Positions 44,869 to 53,311 of a stretch of 64,000 nucleotides of DNA are shown piece by piece. The first letter of the stretch is position 1, and each line of letters begins with the position of its first letter. The stretch comes from an uncultured Lachnospiraceae bacterium (GTDB lineage Bacteria > Bacillota > Clostridia > Lachnospirales > Lachnospiraceae), in NCBI GenBank assembly GCA_900317585.1, contig ONHG01000006.1, positions 62,001 through 126,000 of the forward strand, written 5' to 3'. Position numbers and translations under genes: made by a program. The notes below the pieces were generated by a model. That model did not search any database, was not told where the DNA came from, and was given only the letters and a program-made list of their open reading frames with translations.

Positions 44869-47800
44869 ATGAAGAAGATAGCTCTTCTGGCAGACGGCTG
44901 GAGAAGATATGTAACATATTCGTGGATTGAGGGTATCATGGGAGGCTCAAAAGAGCTGGGACTGGACTTGTGTCTGTATTTTTACAGCACGAATGGTACA
45001 TGGAGTCATGATCCAAAGTTTAACAGCGGTGAGTACGCGCTGTACGATCTGCCTGATTTAAACAGCTTTGATGGTATTGTTTTTGATTGCTCAAACACGA
45101 CAGACCAAAGCCAGGTATATAGGATGCTCAAAATGCTTTCAGAGGTAAAGGTACCTGTTGTGAGCATTGGGTATAAGATAGATGGTTTTTACTATGTTGG
45201 CAATGACAATAAAAAGCTGTTGCGCAAGGTGATGGATCATATGTATTACGAGCACAACTGCAGAAGCTTCGTATTTGCAGGAGGTCCGGCATATAATTAT
45301 GAGAACAGGGTGCGTTTTGAGGCTTTTAAGGAAGCTCTGTGCGATTATGGGATACCGCTTACTGAGGATATGTACATGTTTGGCGAGTTTGACTATCAGA
45401 CCGGTGTCAGATATATGAGTGAGTGGTATGAGAAAAAAAGAACGTTTCCGGATGTGTTTGTGTGTGCAAATGACAATATAGCGGCAGGACTGTGTGCGAC
45501 TGCTGAAGCATTAGGCTACAGAGTGCCACAGGACTTTAAGGTAACAGGCTTTGACAACCTGGACAAGGCCGCATATTTTAATCCACAGATTACCACTGTC
45601 GAGCACAATAGAGGCAATATAGGAAGGAAGGCTCTTGAAATATTAAAGGAGCTTTGGAATGGCACGGGTAAGGCCGCAGACAAGTTCCTTGATTCCGAGT
45701 TTATTCCGGCAGAGAGCTGCGGATGTCCAAACACCGGCAGAGTGGATTATCGTAATTATATGAAGGAAATAGTCAAGAACTCGGTGACAAAGGAACAGGA
45801 GGAGGATGCAGTAATGATCCTCCAGAATAAGCTTGAGGAATGCAATGATTTCTATGATCTGTTCAAAAAATATTCAGACTATATCCAGACTATGAAGTGT
45901 GATGGAGTCTACGCTGTTGTGGTACGTGACCTTTCAGAGGCGAGTACGAATGCACATTTCAGAAAAAAAGGCTATGATGCTGATGATGAAGTGGTATTGT
46001 TTGCTGAGGACAAGGAAAGCGGTCATCTTGAATTTCAAAGCGTACAGGAGCTTATGCAATATATGGAGAGTGCCGGGGAAAACACCTGCTTTATGCATTG
46101 TTCTCTGCATTTCAGGGATGATATAGTGGGATATGTGATACTCAGGAATCCCGAGTTCTTATACGATCATCCGGAGCAGTTTGATATTCAGTCTGCGCTT
46201 ATAAAAAAGCTTGAGAACCTTTTCAAGCAAAAGGTGCTTGAGAACACAAATGAGGAGCTTAAAAATCTCTACAATCGTGATGCACTCACAGGACTCTACA
46301 ATCGTGTAGCCTGCAATGAGATGGTTATTCCGCAGTTTGACTGGCTTGCATCCAATAATGTTGGCTGTACGATAATATTTTTGGATGTGGATGATTTCAA
46401 GGATATTAATGATACTTACGGACACAAGTATGGAGACAATCTGCTGAGAACCGTAGCAGGAGTGCTTGATGAGCAAAAGCCTTCAGGCAGCACGGTCTAC
46501 AGATTTGGCGGTGATGAGTTTATCGTATTTATTCCGGGAGAGGATCATGTGCTCACAGAGAAGTATATTGAGCGTGTATACAATATTATGGAGCAGCACA
46601 ATATGTATATCAGCCATGGCATTATCCATACAAAGCCAGGCAGCGGAAAGAGCTTTGATGATTATCTTGTCATTGCAGACAAGCAGATGTACAGCTTTAA
46701 GCAGCAGCACAAAAAGAAAAGAAAGAGCAGCTTTTTAAAGGGTGTGGATATATCATCAATTCCACAGCTTATAGACAATGGAATCCATATAAAGGATAAA
46801 GACGGTAATGAAAGCAGAGTATTTGACCTGTTAAAGGCCAATAACATAGACTCGGTAAGGCTTCGCATATGGAATGAGCCGGGAAATGTGCCGGAGTCCG
46901 GCGGATATTGTAGTCTGGCCTATGTTCTTGAGATGGCTCATGTAATAAAAAAATATAATATGAATTTTCTGCTGGATTTCCATTATTCGGATTACTGGGC
47001 TGACCCGGGACAGCAGAATAAGCCGAAAGCATGGAGTGAGCTTAGCTTTGAGGAACTTAAAGCTGCTGTATACAAGTATACCTATGATGTGCTTTATAGG
47101 TTAAAAATCATGGATTGTGCTCCAAATATGGTGCAGATTGGAAATGAGATAAGAAGCGGTATGCTGTTTCCGGATGGGGCAGTGCCGAATTTTAACAATC
47201 TGGCAGAGCTTGTGAACGAGGGAATACGCGCCACAAGGGAACTGCTTCCGGAAGCACAGGTGATGATACATTTGGATCAGGGAGGCAGGTTTGACTGCTT
47301 AAAGCTGTGGTTTGATGCTATGTTTGAGGCAGGAATGCAGCCAATTGATGCGATAGGCATTTCATATTATCCTTTCTGGCATGGTACATACATGGATTTG
47401 AAGCACACGATGAGCAGGCTGATACAGACATACGACCTGCCAGTATATATTGTAGAGACAGCTTATCCGTGGAGACATTGTGAAGATGATCATATTTCGG
47501 TAGAGATGATGGAGAGTGCAGGACTTGCTGCCGGAAAAGAGGAACAGAAAAAAGCTCTTGAGATAATCATGCAGATTGCGGCAGAAGCCTCAAAGGCAAA
47601 CGGAAAGACCGGAGTATATTACTGGGAGCCTGTAGGTGTACCGGATTGTGGCTTTGGAAGCTGGTTTACAAATATGGGCATGTTAGATACGGACGGCAGG
47701 GCATTGTGCGGCTGGGAGGCATTCAGGGATTTTGATCCCAAAAAGCTTTCGATTGAGGATCTTGATAAATGTATTGAATCGCTTTATGAATTTGAGGAAT

Positions 47801-48261
47801 CAGAGGAAGACAGGAGAATATCACAGCTTCTGGAAAAAGGTAACAATCTGCTGTCCAATTCGGATTTTGCAAACGGATGTGATGAATGGCAGATAGATAT
47901 ATCCTCGTCTGAGGTAAAATATAATAAAACAGAGGATGGATTATTTATTTCATCTGATGCCAACTTTGACTTTATCATCAGCCAGACCGTAGATATAGCA
48001 CAGACAGGAAAATATATGGCAGCAGTGGATTACAGAGGCACAAACACTACAGGTGTCGAGGTGTCGCTTTTTGTGACAGTTTCCGATGAAAACGGAGTCA
48101 ATACATATACCGTGGAAATTTTCCCGGCAGATGTCAGATTTGTGACACATGTGGTTGATAATATTGAAATAAAGAAAAATGCAAAGGTGACAGTAGGACT
48201 AAAGATGCATACTCCTCCGGTGTTTGCAAAGATAAAGAAATTTTCACTCGTTGTAATTTAA
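44869..48261 (+). CDS. Sugar-receptor / GGDEF / GH53 galactanase chimera
   Basis: 1130 residues in one uninterrupted frame, without a signal peptide or membrane helix. (1) 1-285: LacI-type periplasmic-binding-protein fold without a DNA-binding head (VTGFDNLDKAAYFNPQITTV). (2) About 300-460: a sensor-like segment. (3) 465-625: diguanylate cyclase domain, start RDALTGLYNR, active site GGDEF at 547-551, no RxxD inhibitory site. (4) 632-965: family-53 endo-beta-1,4-galactanase, start FLKGVDISSIPQL, acid/base E760 (IGNEI) and nucleophile E863 (IVETAYPW). (5) 985-1130: beta-rich possible carbohydrate-binding module. A GH53 enzyme joined to a cytosolic cyclic-di-GMP synthase is unexpected, as GH53 is normally secreted. 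Confidence 0.85.
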   Translation: MKKIALLADGWRRYVTYSWIEGIMGGSKELGLDLCLYFYSTNGTWSHDPKFNSGEYALYDLPDLNSFDGIVFDCSNTTDQSQVYRMLKMLSEVKVPVVSIGYKIDGFYYVGNDNKKLLRKVMDHMYYEHNCRSFVFAGGPAYNYENRVRFEAFKEALCDYGIPLTEDMYMFGEFDYQTGVRYMSEWYEKKRTFPDVFVCANDNIAAGLCATAEALGYRVPQDFKVTGFDNLDKAAYFNPQITTVEHNRGNIGRKALEILKELWNGTGKAADKFLDSEFIPAESCGCPNTGRVDYRNYMKEIVKNSVTKEQEEDAVMILQNKLEECNDFYDLFKKYSDYIQTMKCDGVYAVVVRDLSEASTNAHFRKKGYDADDEVVLFAEDKESGHLEFQSVQELMQYMESAGENTCFMHCSLHFRDDIVGYVILRNPEFLYDHPEQFDIQSALIKKLENLFKQKVLENTNEELKNLYNRDALTGLYNRVACNEMVIPQFDWLASNNVGCTIIFLDVDDFKDINDTYGHKYGDNLLRTVAGVLDEQKPSGSTVYRFGGDEFIVFIPGEDHVLTEKYIERVYNIMEQHNMYISHGIIHTKPGSGKSFDDYLVIADKQMYSFKQQHKKKRKSSFLKGVDISSIPQLIDNGIHIKDKDGNESRVFDLLKANNIDSVRLRIWNEPGNVPESGGYCSLAYVLEMAHVIKKYNMNFLLDFHYSDYWADPGQQNKPKAWSELSFEELKAAVYKYTYDVLYRLKIMDCAPNMVQIGNEIRSGMLFPDGAVPNFNNLAELVNEGIRATRELLPEAQVMIHLDQGGRFDCLKLWFDAMFEAGMQPIDAIGISYYPFWHGTYMDLKHTMSRLIQTYDLPVYIVETAYPWRHCEDDHISVEMMESAGLAAGKEEQKKALEIIMQIAAEASKANGKTGVYYWEPVGVPDCGFGSWFTNMGMLDTDGRALCGWEAFRDFDPKKLSIEDLDKCIESLYEFEESEEDRRISQLLEKGNNLLSNSDFANGCDEWQIDISSSEVKYNKTEDGLFISSDANFDFIISQTVDIAQTGKYMAAVDYRGTNTTGVEVSLFVTVSDENGVNTYTVEIFPADVRFVTHVVDNIEIKKNAKVTVGLKMHTPPVFAKIKKFSLVVI

Positions 48262-48371
48262 TCTGATATGTGATATTGTAGACAGGTATGGTGCTTTGTG
48301 AACGCGTTTTTTGCCGTGGCAGGGCATTATACATATAAATAACATGACTTACAGATTTCAGGAGGATTCCA

Positions 48372-49631
48372 ATGAGTGAGAAAAAGAATACAGGTAAGAA
48401 GGCAGTCATAGCAGTGATTGTGATTGCACTTATCGTGGTAATTATTGCGCTTGTTGCTGTGATAAGCGGCAAGAGCAAAAAGGATGGCTCAAAGAGCGCA
48501 ACAGAGGCAGGCACCGAGGCAGGCAGCGAGACGATGCGAAGTGGACAGTTTGACATAGACTACGCAAAGCAGGTTACAAAGCTTGCAGACTATTCAGGTA
48601 TTGCAATTACAGTCTCAAACGATTATGAGATAAACGATACAGCAAAGCAGACATATCTGACCAATGTGCTTCAGTCATATGGTGCAGATGCGTACAAGCA
48701 GGTTACAGATCGTGATACAGTTGCAGATGGCGATTATGTCAAGGTTGATTACACAGGTTATAAGGATGGCACAGCATTTGATGGTGGTTCTGCTACAGAT
48801 GTGATGCTTGATGTGACAAATAACAGCCAGGTTGGTGGTTCATCCTTTATTGATGGATTTACAAAGCCTATAATCGGAGCCAAGGTGGGTGACAAGGTTA
48901 AGGGTGACGTGACATTCCCTGAGGATTATGGCAATGACGACTTAAACGGACAGACAGTTACATTTGAGTATACAGTAAAGGGCATTTACTCAGCAGATCC
49001 TGTTGCACTTGCTGATATGACAGACGAGCAGGTCAACACAGTGTTTGGAAAGGCCGGAGTGACAACAAATGCCCAGCTTAGCACACAGATTGAAAAGGAT
49101 TTGAATAAGCAGCTCTACAGCGCTGAGGTCAATAAGGTCAAGAGCTACATGATTGAAAACAGCACAGTCGAGATTCCTGATGAGTATCTACAGGCGAGAC
49201 TCAATGAGTATATTGCTTCCTTTACCAAGGAAAATGTCAAGGATGGACAGACACTTAAGAAATATTTAAAGTCCAACTACAACATGACAGTGGATCAGGC
49301 CACAGAGAAGTGGAAGGAGAATCTGACAGACCAGATAAAGACAGAGTTCATCTTTGGGCTTATCGCTGAGAAGGAAAATATCAAGATGGATGATGATACC
49401 TTCAACAGCTATGTGGATTATATCGTATCAGCCAGCAATGGCCAGTTCAGCAAGGCTTCTGAGGTATACAAGTATTTTGGAAGCGGACACAAGGATGAGG
49501 GAAAGGCATACCTTAAGAACCAGTACCTTGTAAACAAGGCTATCGATAAAGTCACAGAGAAAGCAAATGTGACATTTGAGGATGGCAGTGCAGCACCTGA
49601 TACTTCAAGTGGCAGCGCGGATGCCGAATAA
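48372..49631 (+). CDS. Membrane-anchored trigger-factor-like foldase with FKBP domain
   Basis: 419 residues. An N-terminal basic stretch and one membrane anchor (KAVIAVIVIALIVVIIALVA), then an Asp/Ser/Thr linker, an FKBP-type domain (about 115-205: DYVKVDYTGYKDGTAFDGGS, EDYGNDDLNGQTVTFEY), and a helical region resembling the trigger factor C-terminal chaperone domain (EIPDEYLQARLNEYIASFTK). The ribosome-binding signature is missing. It would face the outside of the cell, acting as a foldase for secreted proteins; this is inferred from topology and domains. Confidence 0.8.
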   Translation: MSEKKNTGKKAVIAVIVIALIVVIIALVAVISGKSKKDGSKSATEAGTEAGSETMRSGQFDIDYAKQVTKLADYSGIAITVSNDYEINDTAKQTYLTNVLQSYGADAYKQVTDRDTVADGDYVKVDYTGYKDGTAFDGGSATDVMLDVTNNSQVGGSSFIDGFTKPIIGAKVGDKVKGDVTFPEDYGNDDLNGQTVTFEYTVKGIYSADPVALADMTDEQVNTVFGKAGVTTNAQLSTQIEKDLNKQLYSAEVNKVKSYMIENSTVEIPDEYLQARLNEYIASFTKENVKDGQTLKKYLKSNYNMTVDQATEKWKENLTDQIKTEFIFGLIAEKENIKMDDDTFNSYVDYIVSASNGQFSKASEVYKYFGSGHKDEGKAYLKNQYLVNKAIDKVTEKANVTFEDGSAAPDTSSGSADAE

Positions 49632-49644
49632 TAACGATAAATAT

Positions 49645-49670
49645 GCTGTCTGTGGTGATGCACAGGCAGC
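49645..49670 (+). other. Hairpin before asnS
   Basis: GCTGTCTGTG (49645-49654) pairs with CACAGGCAGC (49661-49670, one G-U), no T-run. Located just before the asnS ribosome site. Possible mRNA structure; no T-box features seen. Confidence 0.35.
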
Positions 49671-49689
49671 TTAAATGGAGGATTAGATA

Positions 49690-51081
49690 ATGGAACTTAC
49701 AAACATACGCGAGATTTTCCGCAACAAGGACAAATTCGCTGACAAAGAGGTGACTATCGGAGGATGGGTCAGAAGCAATCGTAATTCAAAGAATTTTGGA
49801 TTTATCGTGGTAAACGACGGTACATTTTTTGAGCCAATCCAGGTTGTATACGGAAATGGCTTAGACAACTATGATGAGGTTGGCAAGATCAATGTCGGAG
49901 CTGCAATTATCGTAAGAGGTACACTTGTACTTACTCCGGATGCAAAGCAGCCATTTGAGATTCAGGCCGTTTACGTGACTGTTGAGGGTGCATCCACACC
50001 GGATTATCCTCTGCAGAAGAAGAGACATACATTTGAGTATCTTCGTACAATCTCACACTTAAGACCTCGTACCAATACTTTTGAGGCAGTTTTCAGAGTG
50101 CGCTCACTTTGCGCATATGCTATTCACAAATTCTTCCAGGAGAGGAATTTTGTGTACGTGCACACACCGCTTATCACAGGAAGTGACTGTGAGGGTGCAG
50201 GAGAGATGTTCCAGGTGACCACACTTGATTTGAACAATCTCCCTATGACAGAGGATGGAAAGGTGGATTTCTCAAAGGATTTCTTTAGTAAACCTACAAA
50301 CCTCACTGTTTCAGGACAGTTAAACGGCGAGACATATGCTATGGCATTCAAGAATATCTACACCTTCGGACCTACCTTCCGTGCGGAGAATTCAAACACC
50401 ACACGTCATGCGGCAGAGTTCTGGATGATTGAGCCTGAGATTGCTTTTGCAGACCTTGAGGATGATATGATGCTTGCAGAGAGCATGCTCAAGTATGTTA
50501 TCAACTATGTGCTTGAAAATGCACCTGAGGAGATGGCATTTTTCAACAATTTTGTGGATAAGGGACTCCTTGACAGATTAAGAAATGTTGTGGAAAATGA
50601 TTTTGCCCGTGTGACATACACAGAGGCTATCGACATCCTTTCAAAGCACAATGACAAGTTTGATTATAAGGTATCATGGGGTTGTGATTTACAGACAGAG
50701 CATGAGAGATACCTTACAGAGCAGATTTACAAGCGCCCTGTATTTGTCACAGATTATCCGAAGGAGATAAAGGCCTTCTACATGAAGCTGAATGACGACG
50801 GAAAGACCGTTGCAGCAGTTGACTGTCTTGTACCGGGAATCGGAGAAATCATCGGTGGAAGCCAGAGAGAGGATGACTACGACAAGCTCCTTGCCAGAAT
50901 AAATGAGCTTGGACTTTCAGAGGATGACTACAAGTTCTACCTTGACTTAAGAAAATACGGCTCTGCAAGACACGCAGGCTTTGGATTGGGCTTTGAGAGA
51001 TGCGTAATGTATCTTACCGGCATGGGCAATATCCGTGACGTTATCCCATTCCCTAGAACAGTTAATAACTGTGAGCTGTAA
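49690..51081 (+). CDS. asnS: Asparaginyl-tRNA synthetase
   Basis: 463 residues. N-terminal OB-fold anticodon domain ([20 protein letters not shown]), class II motif 2 ([20 protein letters not shown]) and motif 3 ([20 protein letters not shown], then DVIPFPRT). Charges tRNA-Asn. ATG 49690 with GGAGGA ribosome site. Ends before a strong terminator. Confidence 0.97.
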   Translation: MELTNIREIFRNKDKFADKEVTIGGWVRSNRNSKNFGFIVVNDGTFFEPIQVVYGNGLDNYDEVGKINVGAAIIVRGTLVLTPDAKQPFEIQAVYVTVEGASTPDYPLQKKRHTFEYLRTISHLRPRTNTFEAVFRVRSLCAYAIHKFFQERNFVYVHTPLITGSDCEGAGEMFQVTTLDLNNLPMTEDGKVDFSKDFFSKPTNLTVSGQLNGETYAMAFKNIYTFGPTFRAENSNTTRHAAEFWMIEPEIAFADLEDDMMLAESMLKYVINYVLENAPEEMAFFNNFVDKGLLDRLRNVVENDFARVTYTEAIDILSKHNDKFDYKVSWGCDLQTEHERYLTEQIYKRPVFVTDYPKEIKAFYMKLNDDGKTVAAVDCLVPGIGEIIGGSQREDDYDKLLARINELGLSEDDYKFYLDLRKYGSARHAGFGLGFERCVMYLTGMGNIRDVIPFPRTVNNCEL

Positions 51082-51112
51082 TCACGAATGAATTTCATAC
51101 ATGAATAATTAC

Positions 51113-51152
51113 CGCCCTCTGCACATATATATGATGTGTGGAGGGCGTTTTT
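51113..51152 (+). terminator. Terminator after asnS whose stem holds the next gene's ribosome site
   Basis: CGCCCTCTGCACAT (51113-51126) pairs with ATGTGTGGAGGGCG (51134-51147, two wobbles), followed by a T-run at 51148-51152. GGAGGG of the right arm is also the ribosome site of the ORF starting at 51153. Confidence 0.75.
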
Positions 51153-51494
51153 ATGTGGAGAAAAATCAAAGGTCCTGTGATAACAATATGTATCATGCAT
51201 CTTACGGCGCTTTTGTGCCTTATCATACTTTCCATAGTACAGTGCTTTGTCGACATGGCGGAGTGGATACAGTTTGCACTTGCCATGGCGGTCAATATAG
51301 TGGTGGGGCTTGTGTGCGGATTTTTGCTCAAATGCTGCTTTCACCGCAGACGTTTTATCAGGGTGACGGTCGCAGCATACTGGATAACGTATGTGATAGC
51401 AACAGTGGTCATAGATATAGGTGAATCAAAAAATATATTCGAGCTTTTGATAATACTCCTTCTGGTAATGTTTTCAGCGCTTGTTTTTCGCTAA
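51153..51494 (+). CDS. Small hypothetical membrane protein
   Basis: 113 residues from ATG 51153 (GGAGGG 7 bases upstream). Four predicted membrane segments (VITICIMHLTALLCLIILSI, ALAMAVNIVVGLVCGFLL, VAAYWITYVIATVVIDIG, LLIILLLVMFSALVF), with a short basic loop CFHRRRFIR. No known family. The ribosome site is buried in the asnS terminator stem, so it may be translated only when transcribed from a different start. Real expression is uncertain. Confidence 0.55.
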   Translation: MWRKIKGPVITICIMHLTALLCLIILSIVQCFVDMAEWIQFALAMAVNIVVGLVCGFLLKCCFHRRRFIRVTVAAYWITYVIATVVIDIGESKNIFELLIILLLVMFSALVFR

Positions 51495-51502
51495 AAAAGG
51501 AC

Positions 51503-51531
51503 TTTTCATATTGATAATGCTGTGATATAAT
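51503..51531 (+). promoter_or_regulatory. Promoter of the SCIFF peptide gene
   Basis: Extended -10 TGATATAAT (51523-51531) with a weak -35 TTTTCA (51503-51508) at 17 bases. Confidence 0.55.
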
Positions 51532-51587
51532 ATTGAAAGCAAATATGATGTTTCAATCAGACATCGTTAAATGAAAAGGAGATAAAA

Positions 51588-51731
51588 ATGAAACACGTAA
51601 AGACATTAAATACAAGAAAATTACAGAACACAGTTAAAAAGGGCGGATGTGGCGAGTGCCAGACATCATGCCAGTCAGCTTGCAAGACATCTTGTACAGT
51701 TGGAAACCAGACTTGTGAGCAGTACAAATAG
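51588..51731 (+). CDS. scfA: SCIFF ranthipeptide precursor (six cysteines in forty-five)
   Basis: 47 residues: MKHVKTLNTRKLQNTVKK leader, then six cysteines at positions 21, 24, 28, 32, 36 and 43. It matches the SCIFF family, nearly universal in Clostridia, whose cysteines become thioether cross-links to neighbouring residues by a radical SAM enzyme. AAAAGGAGAT ribosome site 8 bases upstream. The maturase follows, separated by a terminator. The gene is too short for automatic length cut-offs and easily missed. Confidence 0.95.
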   Translation: MKHVKTLNTRKLQNTVKKGGCGECQTSCQSACKTSCTVGNQTCEQYK

Positions 51732-51751
51732 TCATAGGTGAAGCGGATTTA

Positions 51752-51784
51752 AAGAGTGTGCGCTGATAGGTGCACACTCTTTTC
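51752..51784 (+). terminator. Terminator/attenuator between scfA and scfB
   Basis: AAGAGTGTGC (51752-51761) pairs with GCACACTCTT (51772-51781), then TTT. It would let the peptide be made in excess over its maturase. Confidence 0.7.
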
Positions 51785-51829
51785 GCAGTGGTAATTTTAA
51801 AATGTGTATAGAAAGAGAGGAATATTGTA

Positions 51830-53200
51830 GTGGTTCATCAGTACAAGAACAACGGCTATAATATTGTCTTAGATGTCAACAGTGGCGCAATCCATGTGGT
51901 GGATGATGTCACATATGACGTTATTGAGCTGTTTGAGGACAACTCAGCTAAGGAGATTATTGAAAAGCTTGTGGACAGGTATCCACAGACGGAGATAGAA
52001 GAAGCGATACAGGAAGTAAATGAGCTTAAGGATAATGAAGAGCTCTTCACAGAAGATACATACAAAGAGCGTATCATAGATTTCAAGAAGCGCCAGACAG
52101 TTGTAAAGGCACTCTGCCTTCACATAGCGCACGACTGCAACCTTGCCTGCAGATATTGTTTTGCAGAGGAGGGCGAGTATCACGGCAGACGAGCTCTCAT
52201 GAGCTACGAGACAGGAAAACAGGCACTTGATTTCCTGATTGCCAATTCAGGCAGCAGAAGAAACTTAGAGGTAGACTTCTTTGGAGGAGAGCCTCTCATG
52301 AACTGGGATGTGGTGAAGCAGCTTGTGGCATATGGAAGAGAGCAGGAGAAGCTTCATGACAAGCATTTCAGGTTCACACTCACCACAAACGGTGTGCTCT
52401 TAAATGACGAGATTATGGAGTTCGCCAACAAAGAGATGGACAATGTAGTTCTTAGTATAGACGGACGCAAGGAGGTTCATGACCGCATGAGGCCTTTCAG
52501 AAAGGGTGCCGGCAGCTATGACCTTATTGTTCCGAAATTCCAGAAGTTTGCAGAGAGCAGACATCAGGACAAGTACTATGTGAGAGGTACATACACACAT
52601 TTCAATACTGATTTTTCAAAGGATGTGCTTCATCTGGCTGATTTAGGCTTCAAGCAGATTTCGGTTGAGCCTGTAGTGGCACAGCCTACAGATGAGTATG
52701 CACTTAAGGAATCTGATTTACCTGTGCTCTTTGATGAGTACGACAGACTTGCAGCAGAGATGGTAAAGAGGAATAAGGCAGGAAACGGCTTCAATTTCTT
52801 CCATTTTATGATAGATTTAGAGGGAGGACCTTGTGTATATAAGCGTCTTTCCGGCTGTGGCTCAGGAACAGAGTACCTGGCAGTGACTCCATGGGGAGAT
52901 TTATATCCATGCCACCAGTTTGTGGGCAATGAGGACTTCCTTATGGGGAATGTCTGGGATGGCATCAAGGCCACTGACATCCAGGATGAGTTTAAGTGCT
53001 GTAATGTTTATGCCAAGGAAAAATGTCGCAACTGTTTTGCCAGATTCTATTGCAGCGGTGGCTGTGCCGCCAACTCATACAACTTCCACGGCACAATCAC
53101 TGATGCCTATGATTTAGGCTGTGAGCTGCAGAAGAAGCGTATAGAGTGCGCTATCATGATTAAGGCAGCAGAGGCTGATATGGCAGATGATGCACAATAA
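51830..53200 (+). CDS. scfB: SCIFF radical SAM maturase (SPASM-domain)
   Basis: 456 residues from GTG 51830 (AGAGAGG site). N-terminal peptide-recognition (RRE-like) segment (1-90), radical SAM cluster motif C103-NLA-C107-RY-C110, core FGGEPLMNWDVV, and a C-terminal SPASM domain with cysteines in CGSG, YPCHQ, KCCNVYAKEKCRNC and FYCSGGC. It binds S-adenosylmethionine and forms thioethers on the SCIFF peptide. Adjacent to the precursor, with secDF next. Confidence 0.96.
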   Translation: MVHQYKNNGYNIVLDVNSGAIHVVDDVTYDVIELFEDNSAKEIIEKLVDRYPQTEIEEAIQEVNELKDNEELFTEDTYKERIIDFKKRQTVVKALCLHIAHDCNLACRYCFAEEGEYHGRRALMSYETGKQALDFLIANSGSRRNLEVDFFGGEPLMNWDVVKQLVAYGREQEKLHDKHFRFTLTTNGVLLNDEIMEFANKEMDNVVLSIDGRKEVHDRMRPFRKGAGSYDLIVPKFQKFAESRHQDKYYVRGTYTHFNTDFSKDVLHLADLGFKQISVEPVVAQPTDEYALKESDLPVLFDEYDRLAAEMVKRNKAGNGFNFFHFMIDLEGGPCVYKRLSGCGSGTEYLAVTPWGDLYPCHQFVGNEDFLMGNVWDGIKATDIQDEFKCCNVYAKEKCRNCFARFYCSGGCAANSYNFHGTITDAYDLGCELQKKRIECAIMIKAAEADMADDAQ

Positions 53201-53311
53201 TTTGAATTTGTCACGGGAAACGGATAGCGGTATTTGTGACCCGTGTGCGAATATATTTGCCATCTGTATACCTATATGGATGGTAGCAAAATGACAGGAA
53301 GGTATAAGAAA

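Noticed and set aside
49632..49689. T-box leader before asnS
   Set aside because: Only 58 bases with one simple hairpin; no specifier loop or antiterminator sequence.
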